A stretch of 64,000 nucleotides of DNA from JANWHZ01 sp035758575 (GTDB lineage Bacteria; Patescibacteriota; Saccharimonadia; Saccharimonadales; UBA4665). Both the position numbers and the translations under genes were made by a program. The DNA is taken from contig DASTXH010000017.1 in NCBI GenBank assembly GCA_035758575.1, forward strand, positions 31,418-95,417, in the 5' to 3' direction. Below the pieces are notes generated by a model. The model was given only the letters and a program-made list of their open reading frames with translations, did no database searches and had not been told where the DNA came from. Positions 18,330 to 25,467 of this stretch are shown here, in pieces (within the stretch, counting starts at the first letter, position 1; every line of letters begins with the position of its first letter).

Positions 18330-18596
18330 TTAGCGGCGGATGCCGAGCTTCTGGATGAGGCTCAGGTATGCGCTACTGTCGTTTTTGGCAACGAATGCCA
18401 ACAGGCGGCGGCGGCGACCGACCAGCTGCAGCAAGCCGCGGCGGGCTGCAAAGTCTTTGCTGTGTACCTTCAGGTGCTCAGTAAGTTCTTTGATGCGCTC
18501 GGTGGCTACGGCGACCTGTGTGGCAGCGCTACCGGTATCGGTTTTGTGTGCCTGCACGCTAGCGATGGCGGGCTGTTTTTTCTCACTTGTAATCAT
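18330..18596 (-). CDS. rpsO: 30S ribosomal protein S15
   Basis: 88 aa, full length. It shows the family core DTGSAATQVAVATERI and LLQLVGRRRRLLAFV, which binds the 16S rRNA central domain. Start ATG 18596 lies 8 bases after a TAAAAT box, so the mRNA appears leaderless. If so, the leader-based S15 autoregulation known elsewhere cannot operate here. Confidence 0.97.
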   Translation of the reverse strand: MITSEKKQPAIASVQAHKTDTGSAATQVAVATERIKELTEHLKVHSKDFAARRGLLQLVGRRRRLLAFVAKNDSSAYLSLIQKLGIRR

Positions 18597-18604
18597 ACTC
18601 GAGT

Positions 18605-18633
18605 ATTTTACCAGATGGGCTATCAGATTACAA
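18605..18633 (-). promoter_or_regulatory. rpsO promoter, leaderless
   Basis: Minus strand TTGTAA (18628-18633), 17-base spacer, TAAAAT (18605-18610), then 8 bases to the ATG. Confidence 0.65.
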
Positions 18634-18643
18634 GCAGCTCACT

Positions 18644-20512
18644 CTAGAAATACGATGGCGGTGTCATGGGTGGAGGCACCGGCGGCGGGCTGTTTGGCGC
18701 GATATTTTGCTGGGCGGGCGCGGCACTTTGCTGAGGCATCGCAAATGGTGGCGGCGTCGGCTGGTTGTTCACGGATGGCTGGGGTATAGCGGGCATAGAC
18801 GCTAAGTGCGGCTGCTGTACCAGATTGCCATCAGCATCAACGCTAATAGGCGCCGAGGCAGCAGGTACGGATGGCGGCGCGATGGTAGCGGCGTCAGTAT
18901 GAGGATGCAGGCCATCGCCAAGCGGGCTGGCGTTCAGCGACTGCAACGGCTCAAACCGGGAGCCAGCCGAAGCCAAGGCATCCATCACCTGGTCACGCGC
19001 GGCCGTAATGTCACGGGCTGGCGCCACAGGCGTACCGACGTGTGGGCTATGTACTGATTCTTCAATCTGGCTCAGCGTCTGGCTACTGGGTGGCGTACTG
19101 GGTGCGGGCATACTAGGCATCGTTGGCATGGCTGGTGCGGACATAGACGGCGGCATGGGTGCCATAGGGGCCGGCAACGGCACGTCTACCTGAGGCACCG
19201 ATGGCTGTACAACCGGGGGTTCGGGAATGGCAGGCTGCGCTGGCGGCATCATGGGTGCATCGCGTTGCAACAGCGGCATAGCTGGTTCGCTGGCAGGCAT
19301 GGCCGTAGGTGCGGACGGTTGCGGCACAGTCGGTGCTTCGGCTGGGTGCACCTCAGGACGGTCTACTAGGTACGAACGGCTAGCGGCTGGGGCGTCTTCG
19401 AACTCACCGGTAAACGGCGTTTCACGAAGTGACGATCCGTCGGTAGCAGCCTGCGCCGGACTTGGCGTTGGCAGCATTGGCCGATTCGTCGTAATAATCT
19501 TGGGGAGCTCTTGCTCTTGTGGTTTGATAACCTGCGATGGTTCTGGTGCTGGCACCGCCTCTTCCTCTGCCTCGGGTTTTGGTGCCGGTTGAGCCTTTGG
19601 TTCAGGCGCCTCCAGTGGACGCTTCTCTTCCGGCGACTCTTTACCGTGATCTATTTCGAGCGTACCATCGTCGCTTACCCTGATGGGCGCGATGCCGCTG
19701 GGCTGGCTATCGTCGTTGTTACTTGCCGGAGCGTCATTGACCGGCGCCGACACTTCATTTGCGTGCTGTGCGGCGGCCTGCAGCGATGTTGCTACCAGTT
19801 GCTGGTTGGCGCCAGCAGTCATAAGCTCACCCGCCACGGCCATGGTACGCGGGGTAGTTTTGTCGTTGCTGAAACGTTCGGTTTCGGCAACAACACCGGT
19901 AAGAAGCGCAGTAGCGATCTGGCTGTCTAACGCATCCTTTTGCAAATCAGCCACCAGCTCGGCTACCATTTCAGAGATGGAGCTGGCGCCGATTTCCTGC
20001 CATGCGAGCGCGCCAAGGTTGCCGTTGGGCGTGTTGTTGACACTAATAATAGTGGCATCGTGCAGGATGCGGCCGTGAACGGTAATCGCCTGGTCAAGCT
20101 CTTGCTGCTCGTGAGCACCTAGTGCCACCACAACATCGACGTTAAAATCACCCTGACTGAACTCTAGGTCGGCCTGACTTAGGCTGGTTTTGTACGGTGT
20201 GATAAAAATGCGCACGACCGTATCTTCTACCTTGTAGCGCAGCTTGTCGGCTTTGGATTTATCGAGCGCGATGATGAAATCGCGCAAGGAATCCGGCGTT
20301 TGTTCGATGGTATCCTCGGGTTTCAGGAACTCCATGGCACTGGGCACCTTACCACTGAAGACGGCGGCGGCGTGCTTGTCCATTTTGTCGAGCACCAAAG
20401 ATAAACCTATGCAGGCGCTCAAGAGGTCAACGGTTGGGTCATTCCGTACGGTAACGAGGATATTATTCGCTTGCCTGAGCCGCTCAACGATTTGTTTCTT
20501 GATGTCATCCAT
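18644..20512 (-). CDS. Degenerate DHH-phosphoesterase-like protein with a long proline-rich tail
   Basis: About 622 aa from ATG 20512. Residues 1-250 follow the NrnA/RecJ-type DHH fold, but the metal-binding motifs are gone: the DxD-G region reads DPTVD (25-29), the DHH triad reads VNN (158-160), and the next Asp motif reads VVAETERF (207-214). A phosphodiesterase is therefore unlikely; nucleotide or nucleic-acid binding is possible. Residues of about 250-622 are a low-complexity Pro/Ala/Met/Gln-rich tail with no membrane helix, perhaps a scaffold. An ATG 24 bases upstream is in frame, but the -10 box lies between the two. Confidence 0.7.
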   Translation of the reverse strand: MDDIKKQIVERLRQANNILVTVRNDPTVDLLSACIGLSLVLDKMDKHAAAVFSGKVPSAMEFLKPEDTIEQTPDSLRDFIIALDKSKADKLRYKVEDTVVRIFITPYKTSLSQADLEFSQGDFNVDVVVALGAHEQQELDQAITVHGRILHDATIISVNNTPNGNLGALAWQEIGASSISEMVAELVADLQKDALDSQIATALLTGVVAETERFSNDKTTPRTMAVAGELMTAGANQQLVATSLQAAAQHANEVSAPVNDAPASNNDDSQPSGIAPIRVSDDGTLEIDHGKESPEEKRPLEAPEPKAQPAPKPEAEEEAVPAPEPSQVIKPQEQELPKIITTNRPMLPTPSPAQAATDGSSLRETPFTGEFEDAPAASRSYLVDRPEVHPAEAPTVPQPSAPTAMPASEPAMPLLQRDAPMMPPAQPAIPEPPVVQPSVPQVDVPLPAPMAPMPPSMSAPAMPTMPSMPAPSTPPSSQTLSQIEESVHSPHVGTPVAPARDITAARDQVMDALASAGSRFEPLQSLNASPLGDGLHPHTDAATIAPPSVPAASAPISVDADGNLVQQPHLASMPAIPQPSVNNQPTPPPFAMPQQSAAPAQQNIAPNSPPPVPPPMTPPSYF

Positions 20513-20519
20513 AGTTTTT

Positions 20520-20549
20520 ATTTTAACCTTTACCATGAAGGTATCACAA
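20520..20549 (-). promoter_or_regulatory. Promoter of the DHH-like gene, leaderless
   Basis: Minus strand TTGTGA (20544-20549), 18-base spacer, TAAAAT (20520-20525), 7 bases before ATG 20512. The stretch resembles the ychF start region. Confidence 0.55.
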
Positions 20550-20600
20550 ATTGCCTATGCTTGTCTACTGGCGTACCCCCGTTAGCTGCCGGTGCATAAC

Positions 20601-20630
20601 TTTACAAATGGGTACCATATCTGTTATAGT
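20601..20630 (+). promoter_or_regulatory. rpsT promoter
   Basis: TTTACA (20601-20606), 18-base spacer, TATAGT (20625-20630), giving a leader of about 30 bases with a GAGGAAG ribosome-binding site before ATG 20666. Confidence 0.7.
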
Positions 20631-20665
20631 CACTGGGAAATTATAAAAAATTACGAGGAAGATAC

Positions 20666-21022
20666 ATGCCCATCATCAAGTCAGCCAAAAAGCGCGTTCG
20701 TGTTGCCACCAAGGCCGCCATACGCAACAGCAAAACCAAGCGTGCCCTGAAGAGCGCTCTGAAGATCTTTACGCGCAAGAGCGATGCCGCTACACACAGC
20801 AGCGCCCAAAGCGCCCTGGACAGGGCCGTCAAAAAGGGCGTGATGCATAAGAACAAGGCTGCCCGCATGAAGAAACAGATGGCTGCCACCGCCAAAGCCG
20901 CTGGCACCGCCAGCACAAAGGCTGCCGCCAAGCCAAAGGCCGCTACTGCTAAGGCGCCCGCCAAGAAAGCCGCACCGAAGAAAGCTGTTGCTAAGAAGCC
21001 GGCTGCTAAGAAAAAGGCCTAA
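20666..21022 (+). CDS. rpsT: 30S ribosomal protein S20 with an extended basic tail
   Basis: 118 aa; the usual length is about 85-90. The S20 core MPIIKSAKKRVRVATKA and the helix near HKNKAARMKKQMA are followed by about 35 residues of Ala/Lys/Pro repeats (KAPAKKAAPKKAVAKKPAAK), resembling histone H1-like tails. S20 binds the 16S rRNA 5' domain. The tail may add rRNA or DNA affinity; this is inference. Confidence 0.94.
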   Translation: MPIIKSAKKRVRVATKAAIRNSKTKRALKSALKIFTRKSDAATHSSAQSALDRAVKKGVMHKNKAARMKKQMAATAKAAGTASTKAAAKPKAATAKAPAKKAAPKKAVAKKPAAKKKA

Positions 21023-21040
21023 ATAACCCCCCTTCACCAA

Positions 21041-21067
21041 AACCGCCCTCCCGGGCGGTTTTTTTAT
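21041..21067. terminator. rpsT terminator
   Basis: ACCGCCC-TCCC-GGGCGGT-type hairpin followed by T7 on the plus strand; on the minus strand it is followed by TTTT, so it may also stop transcription from the right. Confidence 0.93.
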
Positions 21068-21083
21068 TCCCTAAACGCTATCA

Positions 21084-21682
21084 CTGTTTCTTCTGCCTTG
21101 TTCCCTCTATCAAGAATCGAGCCGCCTTCTTTGCTACGCATACAAACACTAACAACACCTTCCGCTGTGCCTAACAGGCACAGCGTGCTACGCTAGGCCG
21201 AGCTCCCCCGTCCTCAGGCACCTGTTGTAAAGCCTGACAACCAGCCCAACGACTCGTCACTATCGTTCCTCAGGCAGAGTTGGGCTGCCCCTTCCAGGGG
21301 AAGTTGTCAGTTCCACCAACAGGTTCGCCGGGTACGCTCCTCCGCATGGCCGAGGCTGCAAGTGCAGCGGTAGTTTGGTGGTGTGCAGTAATAAACTACC
21401 AATACAGCTATGGTCAGTAGCAAGGGTTGGGCTACGCGGTGCACTGGTGGTTATACGGCATGCGGAGCCCTCACGGTGGAGCTGTTGTGGCAGCGACAAT
21501 TTCCTTCGGCGGCTCGGCCTGTCTGAGGCGCTAACTCGCCGAGTCCCGAGCCGATTGTCGCTGTGACAACTGCAACCAGAGAGGTGGAGCTAGCCTTGAT
21601 CTTTTGGATACTTTTGCATCAAGAGAAAAGTATCTGGTCGGTTCCTGACAGCAGGAACAAGGCAACAAACACAGAAGAACAG
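21084..21682. ncRNA. Candidate large structured RNA between rpsT and holA
   Basis: A 660-base gap without a credible gene holds at least twelve perfect or near-perfect stems. Outer pair 21084-21104 with 21654-21682; hairpin 21163-21171/21177-21185; a nested arm 21220-21227/21317-21324, 21234-21241/21303-21310, 21242-21250/21279-21287 and 21288-21292/21296-21300; a second arm 21340-21348/21459-21467 enclosing 21355-21359/21364-21368 and 21369-21376/21393-21400; a third arm 21491-21500/21554-21563 enclosing 21510-21517/21546-21553; and hairpins 21607-21615/21626-21634 and 21641-21646/21653-21658. The last hairpin competes with the outer pair. It lacks the RNase P, tmRNA and SRP hallmarks I looked for. 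The strand is not determined, and I see no good promoter. Confidence 0.6.
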
Positions 21683-21728
21683 AAACGGTTGCCGAAGGTA
21701 CAGCGGAACACGGTAAAACAAAAAAGGA

Positions 21729-22652
21729 CTAAACGTCCGCTAGACGCAGAAGATAATTTTGCAGGGCTTCGTCTACATCAATCCGCTCGCGCTTGGAGCG
21801 CGCGTCAATGACAAGCAAATCAGCCACAAGCCGTCTTAGATGATTCATATTCAAGCGATTGGCAATGGGCTGTGCTTTGCGCGCGACAAACGGACTCAGC
21901 CTGGCGGCAGCAGCAACATCCTGCGCCGAACGGCCACCTGCGGCCTTCAGCAGCGCCAACACCCGTAGCTGCCAGGTAAGCATAGCAATGATCTGGGCGG
22001 TATCTACCTTTTGCGCGCGTTGGTCGGCATATAAGCTTAGTACCCTGGCAGTATTGCCCATAAAAGCTGCTTCGAGCAACTCAAAAATACTACCTTGTGG
22101 GGTTTGGTCAGTCAGCAGCTCGATAGTCTCCCGCGTGACAGACGGGCTATACAGCAACAGTTTCTCCAGTTCAAGCGCCAACAATTGTTGCCGGGCGCCG
22201 ATACGCCCCATCAGATAACGCGCATCGGCCAGCGAAATACTTCCGCCGGCTGCTTTCGCAGTCGCTACCAGCCACGGTGCCATACCGGCTTCGTCGGGTT
22301 CGGTAAAATCGCGGACCTCGGCCAGCTTCTTAAGCGACTTATAGTAACTTCCCCGTTTGTCAGGCTTTGGTTCAACGATTAAAACATCGGTAGTATCGGG
22401 CAGTTCTTTGAACAATTGTTCGGCACGCTCGGTAAATTGTTTGTTCGCGCTAGGCGTGCGTAGCACCACCAGCTTGCGGTCGGCCAAAAACGGGACGCTC
22501 TGCAGACTTTCCTGCAGGCGCTCAAAACTGGCTGTTTCGCCGTCCAGACGCTCCAGAGCCATATCGCCATGCGCTGACACAAACGCGGCTACCAGCGAGT
22601 CCAATTCACGTTGCAATAAAAAGCTGTTTTCGCCGGTCAAAACGGTGATCAT
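21729..22652 (-). CDS. holA: DNA polymerase III delta subunit
   Basis: About 307 aa. The start MITVLTGENSFLLQREL, the middle AAA-like domain (FLADRKLVVLRTP, VLIVEPKP) and the C-terminal collar domain (QLLALELEKLLLYS, TAQIIAMLTWQLRVLALLKAA) match HolA, which opens the sliding clamp in the loader complex. An upstream in-frame extension to 22757 exists, but ATG 22652 overlaps the mutM stop as ATGA, the normal sign of translational coupling. A GGAC/GTCC hairpin with T6 just after the stop may be its terminator. Confidence 0.93.
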   Translation of the reverse strand: MITVLTGENSFLLQRELDSLVAAFVSAHGDMALERLDGETASFERLQESLQSVPFLADRKLVVLRTPSANKQFTERAEQLFKELPDTTDVLIVEPKPDKRGSYYKSLKKLAEVRDFTEPDEAGMAPWLVATAKAAGGSISLADARYLMGRIGARQQLLALELEKLLLYSPSVTRETIELLTDQTPQGSIFELLEAAFMGNTARVLSLYADQRAQKVDTAQIIAMLTWQLRVLALLKAAGGRSAQDVAAAARLSPFVARKAQPIANRLNMNHLRRLVADLLVIDARSKRERIDVDEALQNYLLRLADV

Positions 22653-23542
22653 AGTACTACGCCACCTGGATAGTCTACCTGCTGGCACTGCGGACATACA
22701 TGCGTACCCCGCCCGGCCACCTTGATCTTTATAATGATGGTACCGCAGCGCGGACACGGTTGCCCTTCGCGACGAAATACATTGGCGAAGCTGAGGTAGC
22801 TGCCCCTGCGCCCTTCGGCATCTACGTATGTCCTGCTAGTGGAGCCGCCCTTTTCTATGGACAGCTTCAGGATGTCAACGATTGCCTGGTGCAATCCTTC
22901 TGCCGCGCGTTTGGGTATGCTCTGCACTGACGTTCGCGGGTGGATATGTGCGCCCCACAGCGATTCATCGGCGTAGATGTTGCCCACGCCGGCCAGCACG
23001 CTTTGGTCGAGCAGCGCTGCCTTGATGTTGGTTTTCTTGCGCCGCTGCAAACGATCCCATAAGGTATCGGCCGTAAAACTGGCATCAAGCGGTTCAGGCC
23101 CAACCGTTTTGAAGAAGTCTATCTGCGGCACTGCGGCGGTAGGCAACAGACGCATCCAGCCGAACTTGCGCTGGTCGTTGAAAAACAGGCGGCTGCCATC
23201 GGTAAAGGTAATGATAACTCGCGTGGATTTGTCGGGCAGCTCCCCGACCAGGCTCCCGCTAGGATGCCCGGCGCCGAACTGGACTGCCCTACCACGGAAG
23301 ACCAGCTGGCCGGTCATCTTCAGGTGCACCACCAATGAGTACTTGGTGGAAAACTCTATCAGCAACACTTTGGCACGACGGTCTACACTCACTACTGATG
23401 CGCCAACCAAAAACGCGTCCGTGTCGGCCTGGGCATTGGGAAAACTCTTGGGGTTATCAGAAAAAACCGAAGCAACCACCAGGCCCGGCAACAGCCGGCT
23501 CAGGCCACGCTTTACGGTCTCTACCTCGGGTAACTCTGGCAT
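22649..23542 (-). CDS. mutM: Formamidopyrimidine-DNA glycosylase
   Basis: 297 aa. Pro2-Glu3 catalytic start MPELPEVETVKRGL, the H2TH region (LLDQSVLAGVGNIYADESLW) and a C-terminal zinc finger CPRCG...CPQCQ. It removes 8-oxoguanine and formamidopyrimidines and nicks the abasic site. It is slightly longer than the usual 270 aa. TATAAT lies 8 bases before the ATG without a Shine-Dalgarno sequence, so the mutM-holA mRNA appears leaderless. Confidence 0.97.
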   Translation of the reverse strand: MPELPEVETVKRGLSRLLPGLVVASVFSDNPKSFPNAQADTDAFLVGASVVSVDRRAKVLLIEFSTKYSLVVHLKMTGQLVFRGRAVQFGAGHPSGSLVGELPDKSTRVIITFTDGSRLFFNDQRKFGWMRLLPTAAVPQIDFFKTVGPEPLDASFTADTLWDRLQRRKKTNIKAALLDQSVLAGVGNIYADESLWGAHIHPRTSVQSIPKRAAEGLHQAIVDILKLSIEKGGSTSRTYVDAEGRRGSYLSFANVFRREGQPCPRCGTIIIKIKVAGRGTHVCPQCQQVDYPGGVVL

Positions 23543-23550
23543 TACCCTTT

Positions 23551-23566
23551 ATTATACCTGTAAAAT
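23551..23566. promoter_or_regulatory. Overlapping divergent -10 boxes (mutM / DciA-like gene)
   Basis: Minus strand TATAAT (23551-23556) is 8 bases from the mutM ATG; plus strand TAAAAT (23561-23566) is 6 bases from the ATG at 23573. The start codons are only 30 bases apart, so the two polymerases would exclude each other. The -35 elements are weak. Confidence 0.5.
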
Positions 23567-23572
23567 AAGTGG

Positions 23573-23812
23573 ATGGCAGATTCACTCTTCGACATTTTAG
23601 CGCGCAAAGACTACGACGAACCGCCGGAGATTGCCGCCATCAAAAAATACGTTAGCGACCAGTTCGGTGAGGCAGTAGAAGTCGTAATCCGCGAGCGCGA
23701 CATCACCATTACCGCCTCAAGTGCCGGCCTGGCGAGTACACTACGATATCATGTGCGGCATCTGCAAAAAGCGGCAGATACTAAAAAACGTTTTATCTTC
23801 CGTATTCGGTAG
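23573..23812 (+). CDS. DciA/DUF721-like small protein
   Basis: 79 aa. From about residue 25 the strand-helix-strand pattern VEVVIRERDITITASSAGLA...FIFRIR resembles the KH-like domain of DciA (DUF721), the ancestral loader of the replicative helicase DnaB. It lacks most of the usual N-terminal extension, so it is a minimal version. The match is by pattern only. Neighbours mutM, holA and polA are replication and repair genes. Confidence 0.55.
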   Translation: MADSLFDILARKDYDEPPEIAAIKKYVSDQFGEAVEVVIRERDITITASSAGLASTLRYHVRHLQKAADTKKRFIFRIR

Positions 23813-23816
23813 CTGA

Positions 23817-24374
23817 TTACAGGCTAATGTTTTGGGTCTGCGTGCTGTAGTCGGGGAACTGTTTCACGAATAGGCTGCGGATAATGGAGACATTACCCTT
23901 GAAGGTGCCAGTACCGCACGAGCTGTACCAATAGCGTTGCAGGTCGTTGCCACTGCCGTCAATTACCTCATAGATATAGCGGTCGCCTTGGGCACAGTGA
24001 CCCCGCTCGTCAGCAATGCTCGAGTCGACAGCGCCCTTAGTAAAGCCGTTATACGCCAGCGCCTTCAGAAATACGCCATATGCACTGGCGGTCATGGGAT
24101 AGTTTTTCATACTGACGACTTCGCTGTCGTAGCCCTTTGTAACCATCAGGCTGGACTGATCGCTGCCGACAGTAAGGATGATGTCGTGGTGCGTATCGGG
24201 AGAGGTAACAGGGGAATCAATGGTCAGCTGCACGCGGACATCGCTATTTGCATAGCTCGGCAGGTCCAACGGCGTTGGGCCTTTGTGGGTGCCTGTCAGC
24301 GCTTTGATGATAAGAATCACCACTACCACAATGAGGCCGACAGCTAGTAAAAATCCTATAAAATATCGAGCCAT
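23817..24374 (-). CDS. Membrane-anchored secreted protein of unknown function
   Basis: About 185 aa from ATG 24372-24374. One N-terminal transmembrane helix (ARYFIGFLLAVGLIVVVVIL) is followed by an extracytoplasmic domain of about 155 residues with two pairs of cysteines (HCAQGD...SSCGTG) that could form disulphides. The longer frame to 24470 adds a poor leader and overlaps the divergent gene. A stem ATTGTC/GACAAT lies just upstream of the start. No family assigned. Confidence 0.65.
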   Translation of the reverse strand: MARYFIGFLLAVGLIVVVVILIIKALTGTHKGPTPLDLPSYANSDVRVQLTIDSPVTSPDTHHDIILTVGSDQSSLMVTKGYDSEVVSMKNYPMTASAYGVFLKALAYNGFTKGAVDSSIADERGHCAQGDRYIYEVIDGSGNDLQRYWYSSCGTGTFKGNVSIIRSLFVKQFPDYSTQTQNISL

Positions 24375-24468
24375 ACCATTGTCTCTCTTACAGACAATCT
24401 TATTTGTAACATAAACGGTCTGTTTTTGCAAGAAGTATGACCGTAGTAAAAAGGAGTACAATGGGTGC

Positions 24469-24912
24469 ATGCGTGTACGATACGAAACTGGCGTGGCTAC
24501 CCTGGTACAGTTTGCGGCCGGTACACTTTTGGCAATCCTCAGCGGCGGCGCATCGGTAGTTGGCGGCTGTTTTCACCAGCCGGGCGTGGACTGTGCCACT
24601 AATACCTTTGTTACCCTGCTGCTTATTATCCTTACTGCCGGGGCGTTGGCCGTACTGGCGATACTAGGCTACACGGTGCAAGCCCGCCGGAGCCCGAAGT
24701 TGGCATATATCCTAATGATGGTCGAAGCTGGTGCGGCATTGATCTATCTGTTTGATGCCAAACAGGCGCCAGGCTTTGTAGACCGGGCAGCCAACTTTCT
24801 GTCATTTGTACTTGCCGCCTGGGTACTATGGGTAGCATGGCAATTGGCACGGGCTAAGGGCGGCCGGATCGTGAAGCCGCAGCCGCGGCATCGCCGTGCA
24901 GCAAAGCGCTGA
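24469..24912 (+). CDS. Four-helix membrane protein
   Basis: 147 aa with four predicted membrane helices (TLVQFAAGTLLAILSGGAS, FVTLLLIILTAGALAVLAIL, LAYILMMVEAGAALIYLF, FLSFVLAAWVLWVAWQLA) and a basic tail. Two cysteines lie in the first outside loop. Unknown family. TACAAT is 6 bases before the ATG, again suggesting a leaderless mRNA. Its end overlaps the convergent HAD gene by 59 bases. Confidence 0.65.
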   Translation: MRVRYETGVATLVQFAAGTLLAILSGGASVVGGCFHQPGVDCATNTFVTLLLIILTAGALAVLAILGYTVQARRSPKLAYILMMVEAGAALIYLFDAKQAPGFVDRAANFLSFVLAAWVLWVAWQLARAKGGRIVKPQPRHRRAAKR

Positions 24913-25465
24913 GCTGGGTTTTCATCTGGGTGAAGTCGGCATACTGGATAGCGCGCATGCCCACACCTTGGGCGCCCATGCAGTATTCTTCACGGTCATC
25001 AATCAATACACAGGCATTCAGACGCACGCCTAGCCGCTGCGCAGTAATCTCATAGGCCTGGGGCTCCGGCTTGGCATAGCCGATTTCACCCGAGGTAATA
25101 ATAAGGTCAAACGACTGCTCCAGTTCACCGGGACTAAAGCGGCGTGCGAGACCGCCGGGGCTGACGTTGCTAAGAAGAGCCGTCTTGTACGCGCCACGTA
25201 ATTCTTTCGCGTAGTCGAGTATCCGTTGATCTTTTACCTCGCCTGCCGTCAGGTAAGCGCGGTATTGTTCCAAAGACAAACCAAAAATAGCGGCCAGCTG
25301 TTGCTGGTATACATCGCGTTCCAACATACCCCGATTTCCCGCGGCTACTATGTCTAGGACTTCCTGCACACGGTCAGGATCGGTATTGCTCAACTGCTGG
25401 ACGAGCATTTCCAGCGCGTCGGTTATGACCACGCCGAAACAGTCAAAAATAACAGCCTCTATCAT
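24854..25465 (-). CDS. HAD-superfamily hydrolase (YihX-like)
   Basis: 203 aa. Motif I is FDCFGVV (nucleophile Asp8), motif II LLSNVSPG, motif III lysine in GYAKPEPQAY and motif IV LIDDREE, with a helical cap after motif I. The second residue of motif I is Cys rather than Asp, a pattern shared with sugar-phosphate and FMN phosphatases of the YihX group. Substrate unknown. It starts 2 bases after the polA stop, so the two genes are co-transcribed. Confidence 0.88.
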   Translation of the reverse strand: MIEAVIFDCFGVVITDALEMLVQQLSNTDPDRVQEVLDIVAAGNRGMLERDVYQQQLAAIFGLSLEQYRAYLTAGEVKDQRILDYAKELRGAYKTALLSNVSPGGLARRFSPGELEQSFDLIITSGEIGYAKPEPQAYEITAQRLGVRLNACVLIDDREEYCMGAQGVGMRAIQYADFTQMKTQLSALLHGDAAAAASRSGRP

Positions 25466-25467
25466 CC

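Noticed and set aside
21260..21811. Short open frames in the rpsT-holA gap
   Set aside because: They run through long inverted repeats and lack initiation signals; the stretch is better explained as structured RNA.
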